A DNA stretch of 64,000 nucleotides from Pseudoduganella danionis (GTDB lineage: Bacteria > Pseudomonadota > Gammaproteobacteria > Burkholderiales > Burkholderiaceae_D): assembly GCF_009720775.1 (NCBI RefSeq), contig NZ_WNKW01000001.1, forward strand, positions 868,001-932,000, in the 5' to 3' direction. Below are positions 45,165 to 53,584 of this stretch, piece by piece. Numbering within the stretch: position 1 is the stretch's first letter; the number at the start of each line of letters is the position of its first letter. The notes below the pieces were generated by a model, which saw only the letters and a program-made list of their open reading frames with translations, searched no databases and was not told the origin of the DNA. A program made the translations under genes and the position numbers.

Positions 45165-45260
45165 GGGTGAAAAAGCCGCAAAATTTTGTCGGAATCGCCT
45201 CAAGTTCCGGGCTACTGGGCGTCTAAACGACCGCAAAAAGTGAATCTTTAGGGTGAAAAA
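45161..45260. repeat. Direct repeat TTTAGGGTGAAAAA in the fliC upstream region
   Basis: Two exact 14-bp copies start at 45161 and 45247, 86 bp apart (close to eight helical turns). Each overlaps a TAAA element read on the minus strand. They sit in the 440-bp non-coding stretch 45041-45480 between fliC and the GGDEF gene. That stretch otherwise holds AT-rich sequence and the terminator at 45437-45463. A duplicated promoter or a regulator-binding pair are both possible. Confidence 0.7.
45224..45250 (-). promoter_or_regulatory. Possible distal sigma-28-type promoter of fliC
   Basis: On the minus strand TAAAGATT (45243-45250) begins with the invariant TAAA, followed at the exact 15-base distance by GTCGTTTA (45224-45231; 5 of 8 matches to GCCGATAA). 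It lies in the distal copy of the direct repeat, about 184 bp before fliC. Confidence 0.45.
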
Positions 45261-45436
45261 ATTTATTTTTTTCGCTATGTTTTTCGCTCGGATATGCAGG
45301 TTTGACTCTCAAGCGGTGGCTAAATTTGCATAAAAAGCAAATTCCTAGTTTGAACTGGCAAGGTTTCTGTGATTGTTATGGCAATAATTCGATGCGTCCG
45401 AGGCCGGGCGGAACCGGCATCGCTCAAGTCGTGGCG

Positions 45437-45463
45437 AAAAAAAAGCCCGGCCTAGGCCGGGCT
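45437..45463 (-). terminator. Intrinsic terminator after the GGDEF gene
   Basis: A perfect 9-bp stem (AGCCCGGCC) with a TA loop is followed on the minus strand by a run of T residues. It lies 18 bp beyond the diguanylate cyclase stop. Confidence 0.92.
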
Positions 45464-45480
45464 GTGTCTGGACGGTCGGG

Positions 45481-47064
45481 CTAGTCAGCCACCACCACGC
45501 GGTTTTTGCCAGTTTGCTTGGCCGTGTACATGGCTTTGTCGGCGCGCTTGACCAGTTCCGTCTGGTCTTCATTCGGGCGGCGCAGGGCCACGCCAGCCGA
45601 GAAGGTGATCAGCACTTTCTCGTTATCGTGCAGGAAGAAGTGCTTGGTCAGCTCGCGCTGCAGCCGGGTCATGGTGCTGGTGGCCGCTTCCACCGTGGTT
45701 TCCGGCATCAGGATGAGGAATTCCTCGCCGCCGAAGCGGGCGATCACATCCATCGAGCGCAGCGTATCCTTGACGATCTTCACCAGATGCTTGAGCGCGC
45801 CATCGCCGGCGATGTGGCCGTAGGTGTCGTTGAGCTTCTTGAAATCGTCCAGGTCGAGGATGGCGATGCACAGCGGCGTGCCGCGGCGGTCCGAGCGCGC
45901 CGTTTCCCGTTCGAATACATCGTCGAGACCACGGCGGTTCAGGCTGCCCGTGAGCTGGTCTTCGCGCACGAGTTCACTTAAGTGCTGCAACTTGGCTTCG
46001 AGTTGATGGATGCGCTGTTCCGCATCCTGCACTTCCTGCCGTGCCAGCACCATCTTGTCGCGTGCTTTCAGGGCTTCGCTCTGCACCAGCCGGGTTTCGC
46101 GCAGCACTTCGTCGAGGATGGTATTGAGTTCGGCGATATTGTCGGCCTTGCTGATCTTTTCCGAATAGCCGCCGATTTTTTCGTGGAAGTCGCCCGTCGA
46201 GGCCGCCACCTGGCCGAGCCGGTCGATAAAGGTCATCATCATATTCTTGACGGTGAGCTTGACGTCCGACAGGCTGTGCTTGAGCTGGCCCTGTTTATAG
46301 ATGACTTCTTTCAGGCTGCGCGTGGCTTCTTCGAGCGCGCGTACATCAAGCGGGCCGGCGATCAGATTCTGCACGGCTTCGATCTGGCCGCGCAGCCAGC
46401 TATCGTCGTCGAGCAGCTCGCCGACGTTTTCCAGCAGCAGGCGGAACAGGCGCAGCAACAGCTCCTGCTGTTCGGCGCTATCGCCGCCACGCAGTTCAAT
46501 CTGGTAGCACAACTGTTTCAGCCGCACGGCGATATCGGCCAGCGCTTCTTCGCTGTGCGCGAGCTTGGTGGCAGCGCCCAGCGATTCCGCTTCCGCCACC
46601 AGCACGGGCGCACCGCTGAGTAGCGAGGCCACAGCATAAGTCAGCGTGCGGCTGAGCAGATCGCGCAGCGTACGGCTCTGGTCGTCGTCGGGCCCCAGAC
46701 CGGCCACTTCGATGCCGCCCCGTTTGGGCTGCAGATGTTTTTCTGCCAGTTGGCTCAGGGCGCGGCCATAACCATCCCAGTCGCGTGATTTGAGCGCGCG
46801 CTGGCAGCGCCGGCCAAAATCGGCCAGCTCGCCGTGGCTCTGTTCGCCGAGGCGATTGGCAAACTGGCTCAGTACGGATTCCGGCCCAGGGTCCACTGCG
46901 CCCAGCGGGCTGGCAGCGGCAACGGCCTGGGTGCCGGCAATTTCATGGTAGATGTCGCGGTAGGCTTCCGGCGTGGGCGCTACGCGCCGCAGGGCCAGTC
47001 GGCGGAAAGCTTCGCGCGCGATCTCGGCCGGATTCTGCTCGGGAGTGTTCGGTTTGCTGGACAT
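45481..47064 (-). CDS. GGDEF-domain diguanylate cyclase, soluble
   Basis: The product has 527 residues with no membrane segment. The C-terminal GGDEF domain has the active-site motif GGEEF at residues 445-449. An inhibitory I-site RxxD (RSMD, 436-439) lies five residues before it, so both catalysis and product feedback are expected. It would make c-di-GMP from two GTP. The N-terminal 350 residues are helical, with coiled-coil character just before the catalytic domain (SEALKARDKMVLARQEVQDAEQRIHQLEAKLQHL), and hold no sensor domain I recognise. Proximity to fliC and ycgR suggests, but does not prove, a motility role. Confidence 0.92.
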   Translation of the reverse strand: MSSKPNTPEQNPAEIAREAFRRLALRRVAPTPEAYRDIYHEIAGTQAVAAASPLGAVDPGPESVLSQFANRLGEQSHGELADFGRRCQRALKSRDWDGYGRALSQLAEKHLQPKRGGIEVAGLGPDDDQSRTLRDLLSRTLTYAVASLLSGAPVLVAEAESLGAATKLAHSEEALADIAVRLKQLCYQIELRGGDSAEQQELLLRLFRLLLENVGELLDDDSWLRGQIEAVQNLIAGPLDVRALEEATRSLKEVIYKQGQLKHSLSDVKLTVKNMMMTFIDRLGQVAASTGDFHEKIGGYSEKISKADNIAELNTILDEVLRETRLVQSEALKARDKMVLARQEVQDAEQRIHQLEAKLQHLSELVREDQLTGSLNRRGLDDVFERETARSDRRGTPLCIAILDLDDFKKLNDTYGHIAGDGALKHLVKIVKDTLRSMDVIARFGGEEFLILMPETTVEAATSTMTRLQRELTKHFFLHDNEKVLITFSAGVALRRPNEDQTELVKRADKAMYTAKQTGKNRVVVAD

Positions 47065-47216
47065 GTGAAGCGCGACCTCTTGAAGATAGACTCGTTCTTA
47101 ACATCTTAAGTGCGCGCTGAGCTCGCCATTCCCCCGAGTAGAGGGCAGAAAACCTGTTTCATTTTGGCATTAATAAACGGCAAGTCATCCGCGCACTGGC
47201 CTGCCGCTCCATGGTC

Positions 47217-47864
47217 TTATTCTACCAAGTGGTTGCGGATCGCGTAGTGCGTGAGTTCCGCGCTGTTTTTGAGCTGCATTTTAACCAGCAGGCGGGCGCG
47301 GTATTCGCTCACCGTTTTGACCGAGAGCGACAGCTCGCGCGCGATATTGCTCACGGTTTTGCCGGAAGCTATCATGGTCAGGGTCTGATATTCGCGGTCG
47401 GACAGGCTTTCATGCGGTGGCGCCAAGTGGTCTTCGCCTACATGGTTGGCCAGTTGCTGGGTCAGCGTGGCGCTGACATATTTGAGCCCGCCCGCGACCT
47501 GACGGATCGCGTCGAGCAGCTCGGCCGGCGCGCACTGCTTGCTCAGATAGCCGGCCGCTCCGGCTTTGAGCGCACGCAGCGCATACTGTTCTTCGCGCTG
47601 CTGGGAGAAGATCAGCACGGCCAGTTCGGGATGGTCTTTGCGTATCTGTTTGAGTACGTCGATGCCGCTACGGTCGGGCAGCGCAATTTCCAGCAGCAGT
47701 ACCTGGCAGCGCGCCTTGCGCAGCAGGCGGATGGCATCGAGGCCGTTGTCGGCTTCGCCGCCGAATTGCAGGTCTAAGGTGCCGGCCAGCACATGTTTCA
47801 CACCTTCGCGCACGATGGCGTGTTCGTCGGCGATAAAGATTTTGATGCGGTTCTTTTCAGACAT
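47217..47864 (-). CDS. Orphan NarL/FixJ-type response regulator with Glu at the phospho-acceptor position
   Basis: This 215-residue protein has an N-terminal receiver domain (IKIFIADEHAIVREGV) and a C-terminal LuxR-type DNA-binding domain (LSDREYQTLTMIASGKTVSNIARELSLSVKTVSEYRARLLVKM). The acidic pair Asp13-Glu14 and the Lys of LSKQ are present. However, the aspartate that is normally phosphorylated is glutamate (Glu59 in LLLEIALPDRSG; codon GAA at 47688-47690). It may therefore be constitutively active or phosphorylation-independent. No histidine kinase is adjacent. Its targets cannot be read from the sequence. Confidence 0.9.
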   Translation of the reverse strand: MSEKNRIKIFIADEHAIVREGVKHVLAGTLDLQFGGEADNGLDAIRLLRKARCQVLLLEIALPDRSGIDVLKQIRKDHPELAVLIFSQQREEQYALRALKAGAAGYLSKQCAPAELLDAIRQVAGGLKYVSATLTQQLANHVGEDHLAPPHESLSDREYQTLTMIASGKTVSNIARELSLSVKTVSEYRARLLVKMQLKNSAELTHYAIRNHLVE

Positions 47865-48013
47865 GAGGCGAGGTCTTCCTGAGTTGCTACGCCAGCGTTA
47901 CGGCGGCTGTCGCCTGCATAATACGTGAAACCATGTTCACTGCGGGGAAAATCGGGCGGCACTGTCACTCTGCGCACACTGCACGGAGCGCGTGTATTGG
48001 CTACAATAAGCTT

Positions 48014-48580
48014 ATGAATAAAGCCTTTGTGAAAGAATCCGATGGCGATGACGATGACGAAGCCGCCGCGCTGGCGCTGGCCATCCCGCCCGGTTCGAAA
48101 AACTATATAACGCCTGCGGGCTATCAGCGCATCAAGGACGAGCTGCTGCAACTGATCGATGTGGAGCGGCCGGAAGTGGTGCGCATCGTCCACTGGGCCG
48201 CCTCGAATGGCGACCGCTCGGAAAACGGCGACTATATCTACGGCAAGCGGCGTCTGCGCGAGATTGACCGGCGCATCCGCTTCTTGACCAAGCGCATGGA
48301 TCTGGCGGCCGTGGTCGACCCCAGCGTGCACCATGGTTCCGATCAGATCTACTTCGGCGCGACCGTCACCTATTGCGACCAGCATGGGCAGGAGCGCACG
48401 ATTACCATCGTCGGCATCGATGAACTTGATCCGCTCAATGGCAAGATTAGCTGGGTAGCGCCGGTCGCGCGCGCACTGACCAAGGCGAGGGTAGGCGATG
48501 TAATCACCTTCCAGGCGCCGCATGGGGTGGACGAGCTGGAAGTGCTGGAAGTCAGTTATCCGGCGCCGGCCGCCGATTAG
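48014..48580 (+). CDS. greB: Transcription elongation factor GreB
   Basis: This 188-residue GreA/GreB-family protein rescues backtracked RNA polymerase by cleaving the transcript. The N-terminal coiled coil carries the acidic tip region (WAASNGDRSENGDYIYGKRRLREIDRRIRFLTKRM). The C-terminal FKBP-like domain follows (FGATVTYCDQHGQERTITIVGIDELDPLNGKISWVAPVARALTKARVGD). The DYIYGKRRLREID pattern points to GreB rather than GreA. It has an extra acidic N-terminus of about 28 residues. The ATG at 48014 is used; the frame is open further upstream but the added residues are unrelated. Confidence 0.93.
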   Translation: MNKAFVKESDGDDDDEAAALALAIPPGSKNYITPAGYQRIKDELLQLIDVERPEVVRIVHWAASNGDRSENGDYIYGKRRLREIDRRIRFLTKRMDLAAVVDPSVHHGSDQIYFGATVTYCDQHGQERTITIVGIDELDPLNGKISWVAPVARALTKARVGDVITFQAPHGVDELEVLEVSYPAPAAD

Positions 48581-48592
48581 CGCAGCGGATTA

Positions 48593-48618
48593 GCGCAGCC
48601 AAGGCGCGCTGGCTGCGC
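48593..48618. terminator. Hairpin between convergent greB and spoT
   Basis: GCGCAGCCA and TGGCTGCGC form a perfect 9-bp stem with an 8-base loop, 12 bp after the greB stop. There is no T-run, so its role as a shared terminator is only suggested by position. Confidence 0.4.
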
Positions 48619-48624
48619 GAGCTG

Positions 48625-48653
48625 CCTTAGCTGGCCTTAGCTGGTCCTAGCTG
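48625..48653. repeat. Short tandem 10-bp repeat at the spoT 3' end
   Basis: Two exact copies of CCTTAGCTGG followed by a degenerate third (TCCTAGCTG) overlap the spoT stop codon region. The repeat is very short and I attach no function to it. Confidence 0.5.
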
Positions 48654-51019
48654 CGTTCGCGCAGCACGCGGTTGACGCCGGCCACGCGGCGCACATTGCG
48701 CAGCAGGGCGGCCAGATGCACGCGGTCCTTCACCTGGATGGTGAAGCGCAGCTGGTGCAGCACGTGTTCTTTGTCCTCGTCCATGCCGACATAGGTGATG
48801 TTGGCGTCGGACTCGCCGATCTCGGCCGCCACGCGGGCCAGGATGCCCTTCTCGTTATTGATCAGCAGCTTGATGCGGCTGTCGAAGCGGCGGTTCAGTT
48901 CCGTGCCCCACTTGACGGCGATCCAGCGTTCCGGCTCCTTGGCCTTCTGGCGCTTGGCCAGCACGCAATCGAAGGTGTGTACCAGCAGGCCCTGATCACG
49001 GCGCAGTTGACCGATGATGGAGTCGCCCGGTATCGGCATGCAGCACTGCGCCAGTTGGACCGATACGCCTTCGCTGCCGCAGATGGTGACAGGATCGAGT
49101 TCGGCCGCGTTGTTATGGTCGACCGGGCCGCTGGCCGATTCGCCGCCGCGCAGGCCGAGGATGTGGCGCGCTACCAGCGCTGCCATGCGTTTGCCGATGC
49201 CGATATCGGCATACAACTGGTCCAGCGATTTGGCGCTCGATTCGTTGAGCAGGCGTTCTACCAGCCCGTCTTCGAGTTCCTGGTTCAGGCCCAGCGAGGA
49301 CAGTGCATGCTCGAGCAACTGGCGCCCCAGCGTGATCGATTCCGGCAGATTGATGGTGCGCAGATGGTGGCGGATGGCCGAACGGGCTTTACCCGTGCGC
49401 ACGAACGACAGCCAGCTAGGGCTAGGGCGCGAATTCGGATCGGTGACGATTTCCACGATGTCGCCGTTGCGCAGTTCGGTGCGCAGCGAAGCGGCTTCGT
49501 TGTTGATCGTGACGGACACCGTATGGTCGCCGATGCCGGTGTGGATGGAGTAGGCGAAGTCGATGGCGGTAGCGCCGCGCGGCAGCGCAATGATTTTCGA
49601 CTTGGGCGTAAACACATACACGGAATCGGGGAACAGGTCGACCTTGACGTGTTCGAGGAACTCGGCCGAATCGCCGGTCTGCTGCTGGATGTCGAGCAGC
49701 GATTGCAGCCAGGCGTGGGTACGCTGCTGCAGGTCGGACAGATTGGCATCGCCGTTCTTGTACAGCCAGTGCGCCGCCACGCCCGATTCGGCCGTGCGGT
49801 GCATTTCCTGGGTGCGGATCTGGAACTCCACGGGCGTGCCGTAGGGGCCGATCAGCGTGGTATGCAGCGACTGGTAGCCATTGAGCTTGCGGATCGCGAT
49901 GTAGTCCTTGAACTTGCCCGGCATGGGCTTGTACAGCGAATGCAGCGTACCGAGTGCCACATAGCAGTTGGGGAAGCTGTCGACCACCACGCGGAAGCCG
50001 TACACGTCGAGCACCTGCGAGAACGACAGGTGCTTGCTGCGCATCTTCTTGTAGATGCCGTACAGGGTCTTTTCGCGGCCGTACACTTCGGCCGGAATAT
50101 TCGCCAGCGCCAGCGTGTTGGTGACGGAGTCGAGAATTTTCTTGACCACCTCGCGGCGGTTGCCGCGCGCTGCCTTGACGGCTTTCGCCAGCGTGCGGTA
50201 GCGCATCGGGTGCAGGTGCGAGAACGACAGATCCTGCAGCTCGCGGTAGATATTGTTCAGGCCAAGGCGGTGCGCAATCGGCACATACACGTCCATGGTT
50301 TCGGACGAGATGCGCGCCTTCTTGGCCGGCGCCATCACTTCCATGGTGCGCATATTGTGCAGCCGGTCGGCCAGCTTGATCAGAATGACGCGCACATCCG
50401 AGGCCATGGCCAGCAGCATCTTGCGGAAGTTCTCCGCCTGCGCTTCGATCTGGCTCTGGAATTCGATCTTCTCCAGCTTGGACAGGCCATCCACCAGATT
50501 CGCCACCGGTGCGCCGAAGCGTTCGATCAGCTCTTCCTTCTTGACGTCCTGATCTTCCATCACATCATGCAGCAGGGCCGCCATGATGGCCTGCGCATCG
50601 AGCTTCCAGTCAGCGCAGATTTCTGCCACCGCGATCGGGTGGGAGATATACGGCTCGCCCGATTTGCGCAATTGGCCCAGATGCATTTCGTCCGAGAAGC
50701 GGTAGGCTTCCTTGACCTTTTTCAGGTCGGCTGGCGACATGTATTCGGCCAGACGTTCAGTCAGATGGGAAATCGACGCGACGCCCGCAGTCACGGTGGG
50801 CGCAGCCAGAGGCGACGTAGCAATCACAGGGGCAGCAGCAGAGGTAGAGGGGGTAGCGGAGGAAGTACTGGATGCAGCCGATGCTGCAGGAGCGGGAGTG
50901 TCACTGCCGTTGCCATTGTTCGGGCTAGCCGTTGCCGCGACCGGCGCGCTGGCCGGTTCGGCGGGTGGCGTGCTCTGGCCATGGCTGGCCAGAGACTGCG
51001 CGGCAGTGAGCTGATTCAT
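48647..51019 (-). CDS. spoT: Bifunctional (p)ppGpp synthetase/hydrolase SpoT
   Basis: This 790-residue Rel/Spo protein controls the stringent response. The HD hydrolase domain is intact (ALLHDVMEDQD, His151-Asp152). The synthetase domain (GREKTLYGIYKKMRSKHLSFSQVLDVYGFRVVVDSFPNCY), TGS domain (VYVFTPKSKIIALPRGATAIDFAYSIHT) and C-terminal ACT domain (NEKGILARVAAEIGESDANITYVGMDED) follow. Both HD and synthetase motifs support SpoT rather than RelA. The first 80 residues are an Ala/Ser/Pro/Thr-rich extension not normal for SpoT; a shorter internal start is possible. It lies 16 bp after rpoZ in the gmk-rpoZ-spoT unit. Confidence 0.96.
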   Translation of the reverse strand: MNQLTAAQSLASHGQSTPPAEPASAPVAATASPNNGNGSDTPAPAASAASSTSSATPSTSAAAPVIATSPLAAPTVTAGVASISHLTERLAEYMSPADLKKVKEAYRFSDEMHLGQLRKSGEPYISHPIAVAEICADWKLDAQAIMAALLHDVMEDQDVKKEELIERFGAPVANLVDGLSKLEKIEFQSQIEAQAENFRKMLLAMASDVRVILIKLADRLHNMRTMEVMAPAKKARISSETMDVYVPIAHRLGLNNIYRELQDLSFSHLHPMRYRTLAKAVKAARGNRREVVKKILDSVTNTLALANIPAEVYGREKTLYGIYKKMRSKHLSFSQVLDVYGFRVVVDSFPNCYVALGTLHSLYKPMPGKFKDYIAIRKLNGYQSLHTTLIGPYGTPVEFQIRTQEMHRTAESGVAAHWLYKNGDANLSDLQQRTHAWLQSLLDIQQQTGDSAEFLEHVKVDLFPDSVYVFTPKSKIIALPRGATAIDFAYSIHTGIGDHTVSVTINNEAASLRTELRNGDIVEIVTDPNSRPSPSWLSFVRTGKARSAIRHHLRTINLPESITLGRQLLEHALSSLGLNQELEDGLVERLLNESSAKSLDQLYADIGIGKRMAALVARHILGLRGGESASGPVDHNNAAELDPVTICGSEGVSVQLAQCCMPIPGDSIIGQLRRDQGLLVHTFDCVLAKRQKAKEPERWIAVKWGTELNRRFDSRIKLLINNEKGILARVAAEIGESDANITYVGMDEDKEHVLHQLRFTIQVKDRVHLAALLRNVRRVAGVNRVLRERS

Positions 51020-51035
51020 ACAGAAACCAGCTTGA

Positions 51036-51239
51036 TTACATTGGTACCTTTTTCAGCATTTCCAGACCGACTTTGCCGGCAGCGATTTCGCGCAGGGCGA
51101 CCACGGTAGGCTTGTCCTTGGCTTCTACTTTAGGCGTATGGCCTTGCAGCAGTTGGCGTGCGCGGTAGGTTGCGGCCAGGGTCAACTGGAAGCGGTTAGG
51201 TACGTTTTTGAGACAATCTTCAATAGTAATACGGGCCAT
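51036..51239 (-). CDS. rpoZ: RNA polymerase omega subunit RpoZ
   Basis: This 67-residue omega subunit ([33 protein letters not shown] ... [16 protein letters not shown]) helps assemble RNA polymerase and binds ppGpp. Two ATG codons are adjacent; the second (51239) is 5 bases from the AGGAG site and gives the family start MARITIEDC. It lies between gmk and spoT. Confidence 0.96.
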   Translation of the reverse strand: MARITIEDCLKNVPNRFQLTLAATYRARQLLQGHTPKVEAKDKPTVVALREIAAGKVGLEMLKKVPM

Positions 51240-51263
51240 CATAACTCCTAAAATCTTGTGTAT

Positions 51264-51902
51264 TTATTCAGCGTGGATACCCAGTTGGGCAAACAGCGAG
51301 GCGTTGCGTGCCGCTTGTTGCGCAAACCGGCAACGGGCCGCTCTGACTATCGCCGTCAATTCACTGAGTGCGACGGCAAATTCTTCGTTGATAATAGCAT
51401 ACTCGAACTCGGGAGCGTGGGCGATTTCGCCGCCCGCTGCCAGCAGCCGGCGCGTGATCACGTGCGGTGCATCGGTTGCGCGTTTTTTCAGGCGTTCTTC
51501 CAGCGCATCGATCGATGGCGGCAGGATGAAAATACCAGCCGCCTGCGGGAACTGCTTCTTCACCTGACGCGCGCCTTGCCAGTCGATTTCGAGCAGAATA
51601 TCGGTGCCGGTTTTCATCTGCTGTTCGATCATGATGCGCGACGTGCCGTAGTAATTGCCGTGCACTTCGGCCCATTCCAGAAACTCGCCCGCTTCGGCGC
51701 GCTGCTCGAAATCTTGCGCCGTCGTGAAATAGTATTCCTTGCCATGGGTCTCGCCCGGACGCGGCGGCCGCGTGGTCGTCGAGATCGACAGTTTGATGCT
51801 GGGCTCCTGCGCCAGCAGTGCATTGACCAGCGTGGACTTGCCGGCGCCCGAAGGGGCGACGACCATGAACAGGCTGCCTGCAAATGCGTTGGTTAAGCTC
51901 AT
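51264..51902 (-). CDS. gmk: Guanylate kinase
   Basis: This 212-residue enzyme phosphorylates GMP to GDP. The P-loop APSGAGKS (residues 16-23), the GMP-binding segment ([33 protein letters not shown]) and the lid helices are all present. The ATG at 51902 is chosen for its AGGAAAG site; the frame is open for 62 more codons upstream but these look non-coding. It is first of the gmk-rpoZ-spoT run. Confidence 0.96.
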   Translation of the reverse strand: MSLTNAFAGSLFMVVAPSGAGKSTLVNALLAQEPSIKLSISTTTRPPRPGETHGKEYYFTTAQDFEQRAEAGEFLEWAEVHGNYYGTSRIMIEQQMKTGTDILLEIDWQGARQVKKQFPQAAGIFILPPSIDALEERLKKRATDAPHVITRRLLAAGGEIAHAPEFEYAIINEEFAVALSELTAIVRAARCRFAQQAARNASLFAQLGIHAE

Positions 51903-52016
51903 CGTGATCTTTCCTGAGGTGGGCAGTGAGCGCCCAAAGAAGTATTTTACCAAGAGCCCGGAAGGCGGACCAGATTCCGTCATCCGCCGGATGCGCGGGC
52001 GCGGTTTTTTTTTTGC

Positions 52017-52045
52017 TTGCAGCGGCTGATTTTGCGTGCTAAAGT
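52017..52045 (+). promoter_or_regulatory. Possible sigma-70 promoter of the hydrolase-ohr operon
   Basis: TTGCAG (52017-52022), a 17-base spacer and TAAAGT (52040-52045), each box 4 of 6 to consensus. It lies 59 bp before the first gene of the peroxide islet and abuts a palindrome-like element (52044-52064). Confidence 0.4.
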
Positions 52046-52064
52046 TATCGTCATAATGATTATC
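52044..52064. promoter_or_regulatory. Palindrome-like operator candidate upstream of the peroxide islet
   Basis: The 21-bp AT-rich element centres on the near-palindrome TCATAATGA and reads GATAATCATTATGACGATAAC on the minus strand apart from its last bases. By eye it shares about 13 of 19 positions with the Fur box, and could equally be an OhrR site since ohrR is encoded in the islet. It begins at the -10 box of the candidate promoter, where a repressor would block transcription. Confidence 0.35.
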
Positions 52065-52103
52065 GCAATAAGTAAATTTCATAACCAAGCGCAGGAGTTG
52101 TTC

Positions 52104-53093
52104 ATGAACTTATTCAAACTACCCTTGGCCGCGCTACTGGCAGCGTTGCTGGCAGCGCCCTTGATGGCCGGCGCAGCCCAGTCCTCGTGCGCCGATCCTT
52201 TTGCCTGCATCCGCCAGATCGATGCCGGCGAGCTCAATGTGGGCTATGTCGATGCCGGCCCGGCCGATGGCAAGGTGGTGATACTGCTGCATGGCTGGCC
52301 GTATGACATCCACAGCTACACGGACGTCGTGCCTATGCTGACCGGTGCCGGCTACCGCGTGCTGGTGCCTTATCTGCGTGGCTTTGGCACGACCCGTTTG
52401 CGCGCTGCCGACGGCGTGGCGGATGGCGAACCGGCCGCCGGCGGGGCCGACGTGATCGCCTTCATGGATGCGCTGAAAATCGACCGCGCCATATTGGCCG
52501 GTTTTGACTGGGGCGCGCGCAATGCTGCCATCGCTGCGGCGCTGTGGCCGGAGCGGGTGCAGGGACTGGTGGCCGTCAGTGGCTATCTGATCAGCAGCCA
52601 GCAGCAGGCCAGCCAGCCGCTGGCGCCCGAGGCGGAACTGCAGTGGTGGTATCAGTTCTACTTTGCTACCGAACGGGGGCGGGCCGGCTATGCGGCCAAC
52701 CGCCATGCCTTCGCCCGTCTGATCTGGCAGCAGGCCTCGCCGCGCTGGCAGTTCGATAACGCGACGTTCGAGCGCAGCGCGGCAGCGCTGGATAACCCCG
52801 ACCATGTCGCCATCACCATTTCCAATTACCGCTGGCGGCTGGGGCTGGAAACCGGCCAGGCCCGCTATCAGGCACTGGCAGCCCGGCTGGCCAGCCTGCC
52901 GCCTATCAGCGTGCCCGCCATCACGCTCGAGAGCGATGCCAATGGCGCGCCGCACGCCGCGCCGCAAGCTTATGCGCAGCGCTTTACCGGCCCTTACCGC
53001 CACCAGCAGGTCAGCGGTGGCATCGGGCATAACCTGCCGCAGGAAGCGCCGCGTGCGTTTGCCGATGCGGTGATCGCCGTGACCCAATTTTGA
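52104..53093 (+). CDS. Exported alpha/beta hydrolase with aspartate nucleophile (epoxide hydrolase-like)
   Basis: This 329-residue protein has a signal peptide (about residues 1-25, ending MAGAAQ). The oxyanion motif HGWPYD begins at residue 63. The nucleophile elbow is GFDWGA with Asp135 rather than Ser, as in epoxide hydrolases and haloalkane dehalogenases, and the likely catalytic His is in [10 protein letters not shown]. The substrate is unknown. The ATG at 52104 has an AGGAG site 6 bases upstream. It is the first gene of the islet that also holds ohr, so detoxification of oxidised lipid products is a reasonable guess. Confidence 0.82.
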   Translation: MNLFKLPLAALLAALLAAPLMAGAAQSSCADPFACIRQIDAGELNVGYVDAGPADGKVVILLHGWPYDIHSYTDVVPMLTGAGYRVLVPYLRGFGTTRLRAADGVADGEPAAGGADVIAFMDALKIDRAILAGFDWGARNAAIAAALWPERVQGLVAVSGYLISSQQQASQPLAPEAELQWWYQFYFATERGRAGYAANRHAFARLIWQQASPRWQFDNATFERSAAALDNPDHVAITISNYRWRLGLETGQARYQALAARLASLPPISVPAITLESDANGAPHAAPQAYAQRFTGPYRHQQVSGGIGHNLPQEAPRAFADAVIAVTQF

Positions 53094-53128
53094 CGTGTGT
53101 TGTTCTCTTGAACTGGAAAGGAAATCTG

Positions 53129-53545
53129 ATGCAAACGCTGGAAAAAATTCTGTACACGGGACGTACCCGTACCACTGGCGGCCGTAACGGCCATGCCCGC
53201 AGCGACGATGGCCGGCTCGATATTCAGCTCGCGCCGCCCGGCAGCGCTGCCGCCGGCAGCAATCCCGAGCAGCTCTTCGCTGCCGGCTGGTCGGCCTGTT
53301 TCATCGGTGCGCTGGGCCGGGCGGCACAGGCGCAGCACTTGGTGCTACCGGCAGACACCGTGGTCGATGCCGAAGTCGATCTGGGTACTGGTGCGGATGG
53401 CTTTGCGCTGCAGGCGCGCCTGCGGGTCAGCCTGCCCGGGCTGGAGGCGGAACAGGCGCAGGCCTTGCTGGCGGCCGCACACCAGATCTGCCCGTATTCG
53501 AAAATGAGCCGCAACAACATCCACGTCGAACTGTCGCTGGCCTGA
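53129..53545 (+). CDS. ohr: Organic hydroperoxide resistance protein Ohr
   Basis: This 138-residue OsmC/Ohr-family thiol peroxidase has the redox cysteines Cys57 (GWSACFIGALG) and Cys121 (HQICPYSKM), with the supporting Arg19 and Glu47 (NPEQLFAAG). The family start MQTLEKILYTGRTRTTGGRNG is typical. It reduces organic hydroperoxides using lipoyl-type thiols. The ATG at 53129 has an AAAGGA site. It lies 35 bp after the hydrolase, in the same islet as ohrR. Confidence 0.94.
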   Translation: MQTLEKILYTGRTRTTGGRNGHARSDDGRLDIQLAPPGSAAAGSNPEQLFAAGWSACFIGALGRAAQAQHLVLPADTVVDAEVDLGTGADGFALQARLRVSLPGLEAEQAQALLAAAHQICPYSKMSRNNIHVELSLA

Positions 53546-53584
53546 GCTGCTGGCCAGAGTCTTTAAACCCGGGAAGGAAGTGTC

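Noticed and set aside
48716-51109. A 797-codon plus-strand frame opposite spoT
   Set aside because: SpoT on the other strand has all its domains and motifs; the antisense translation has only the biased composition of a shadow frame.
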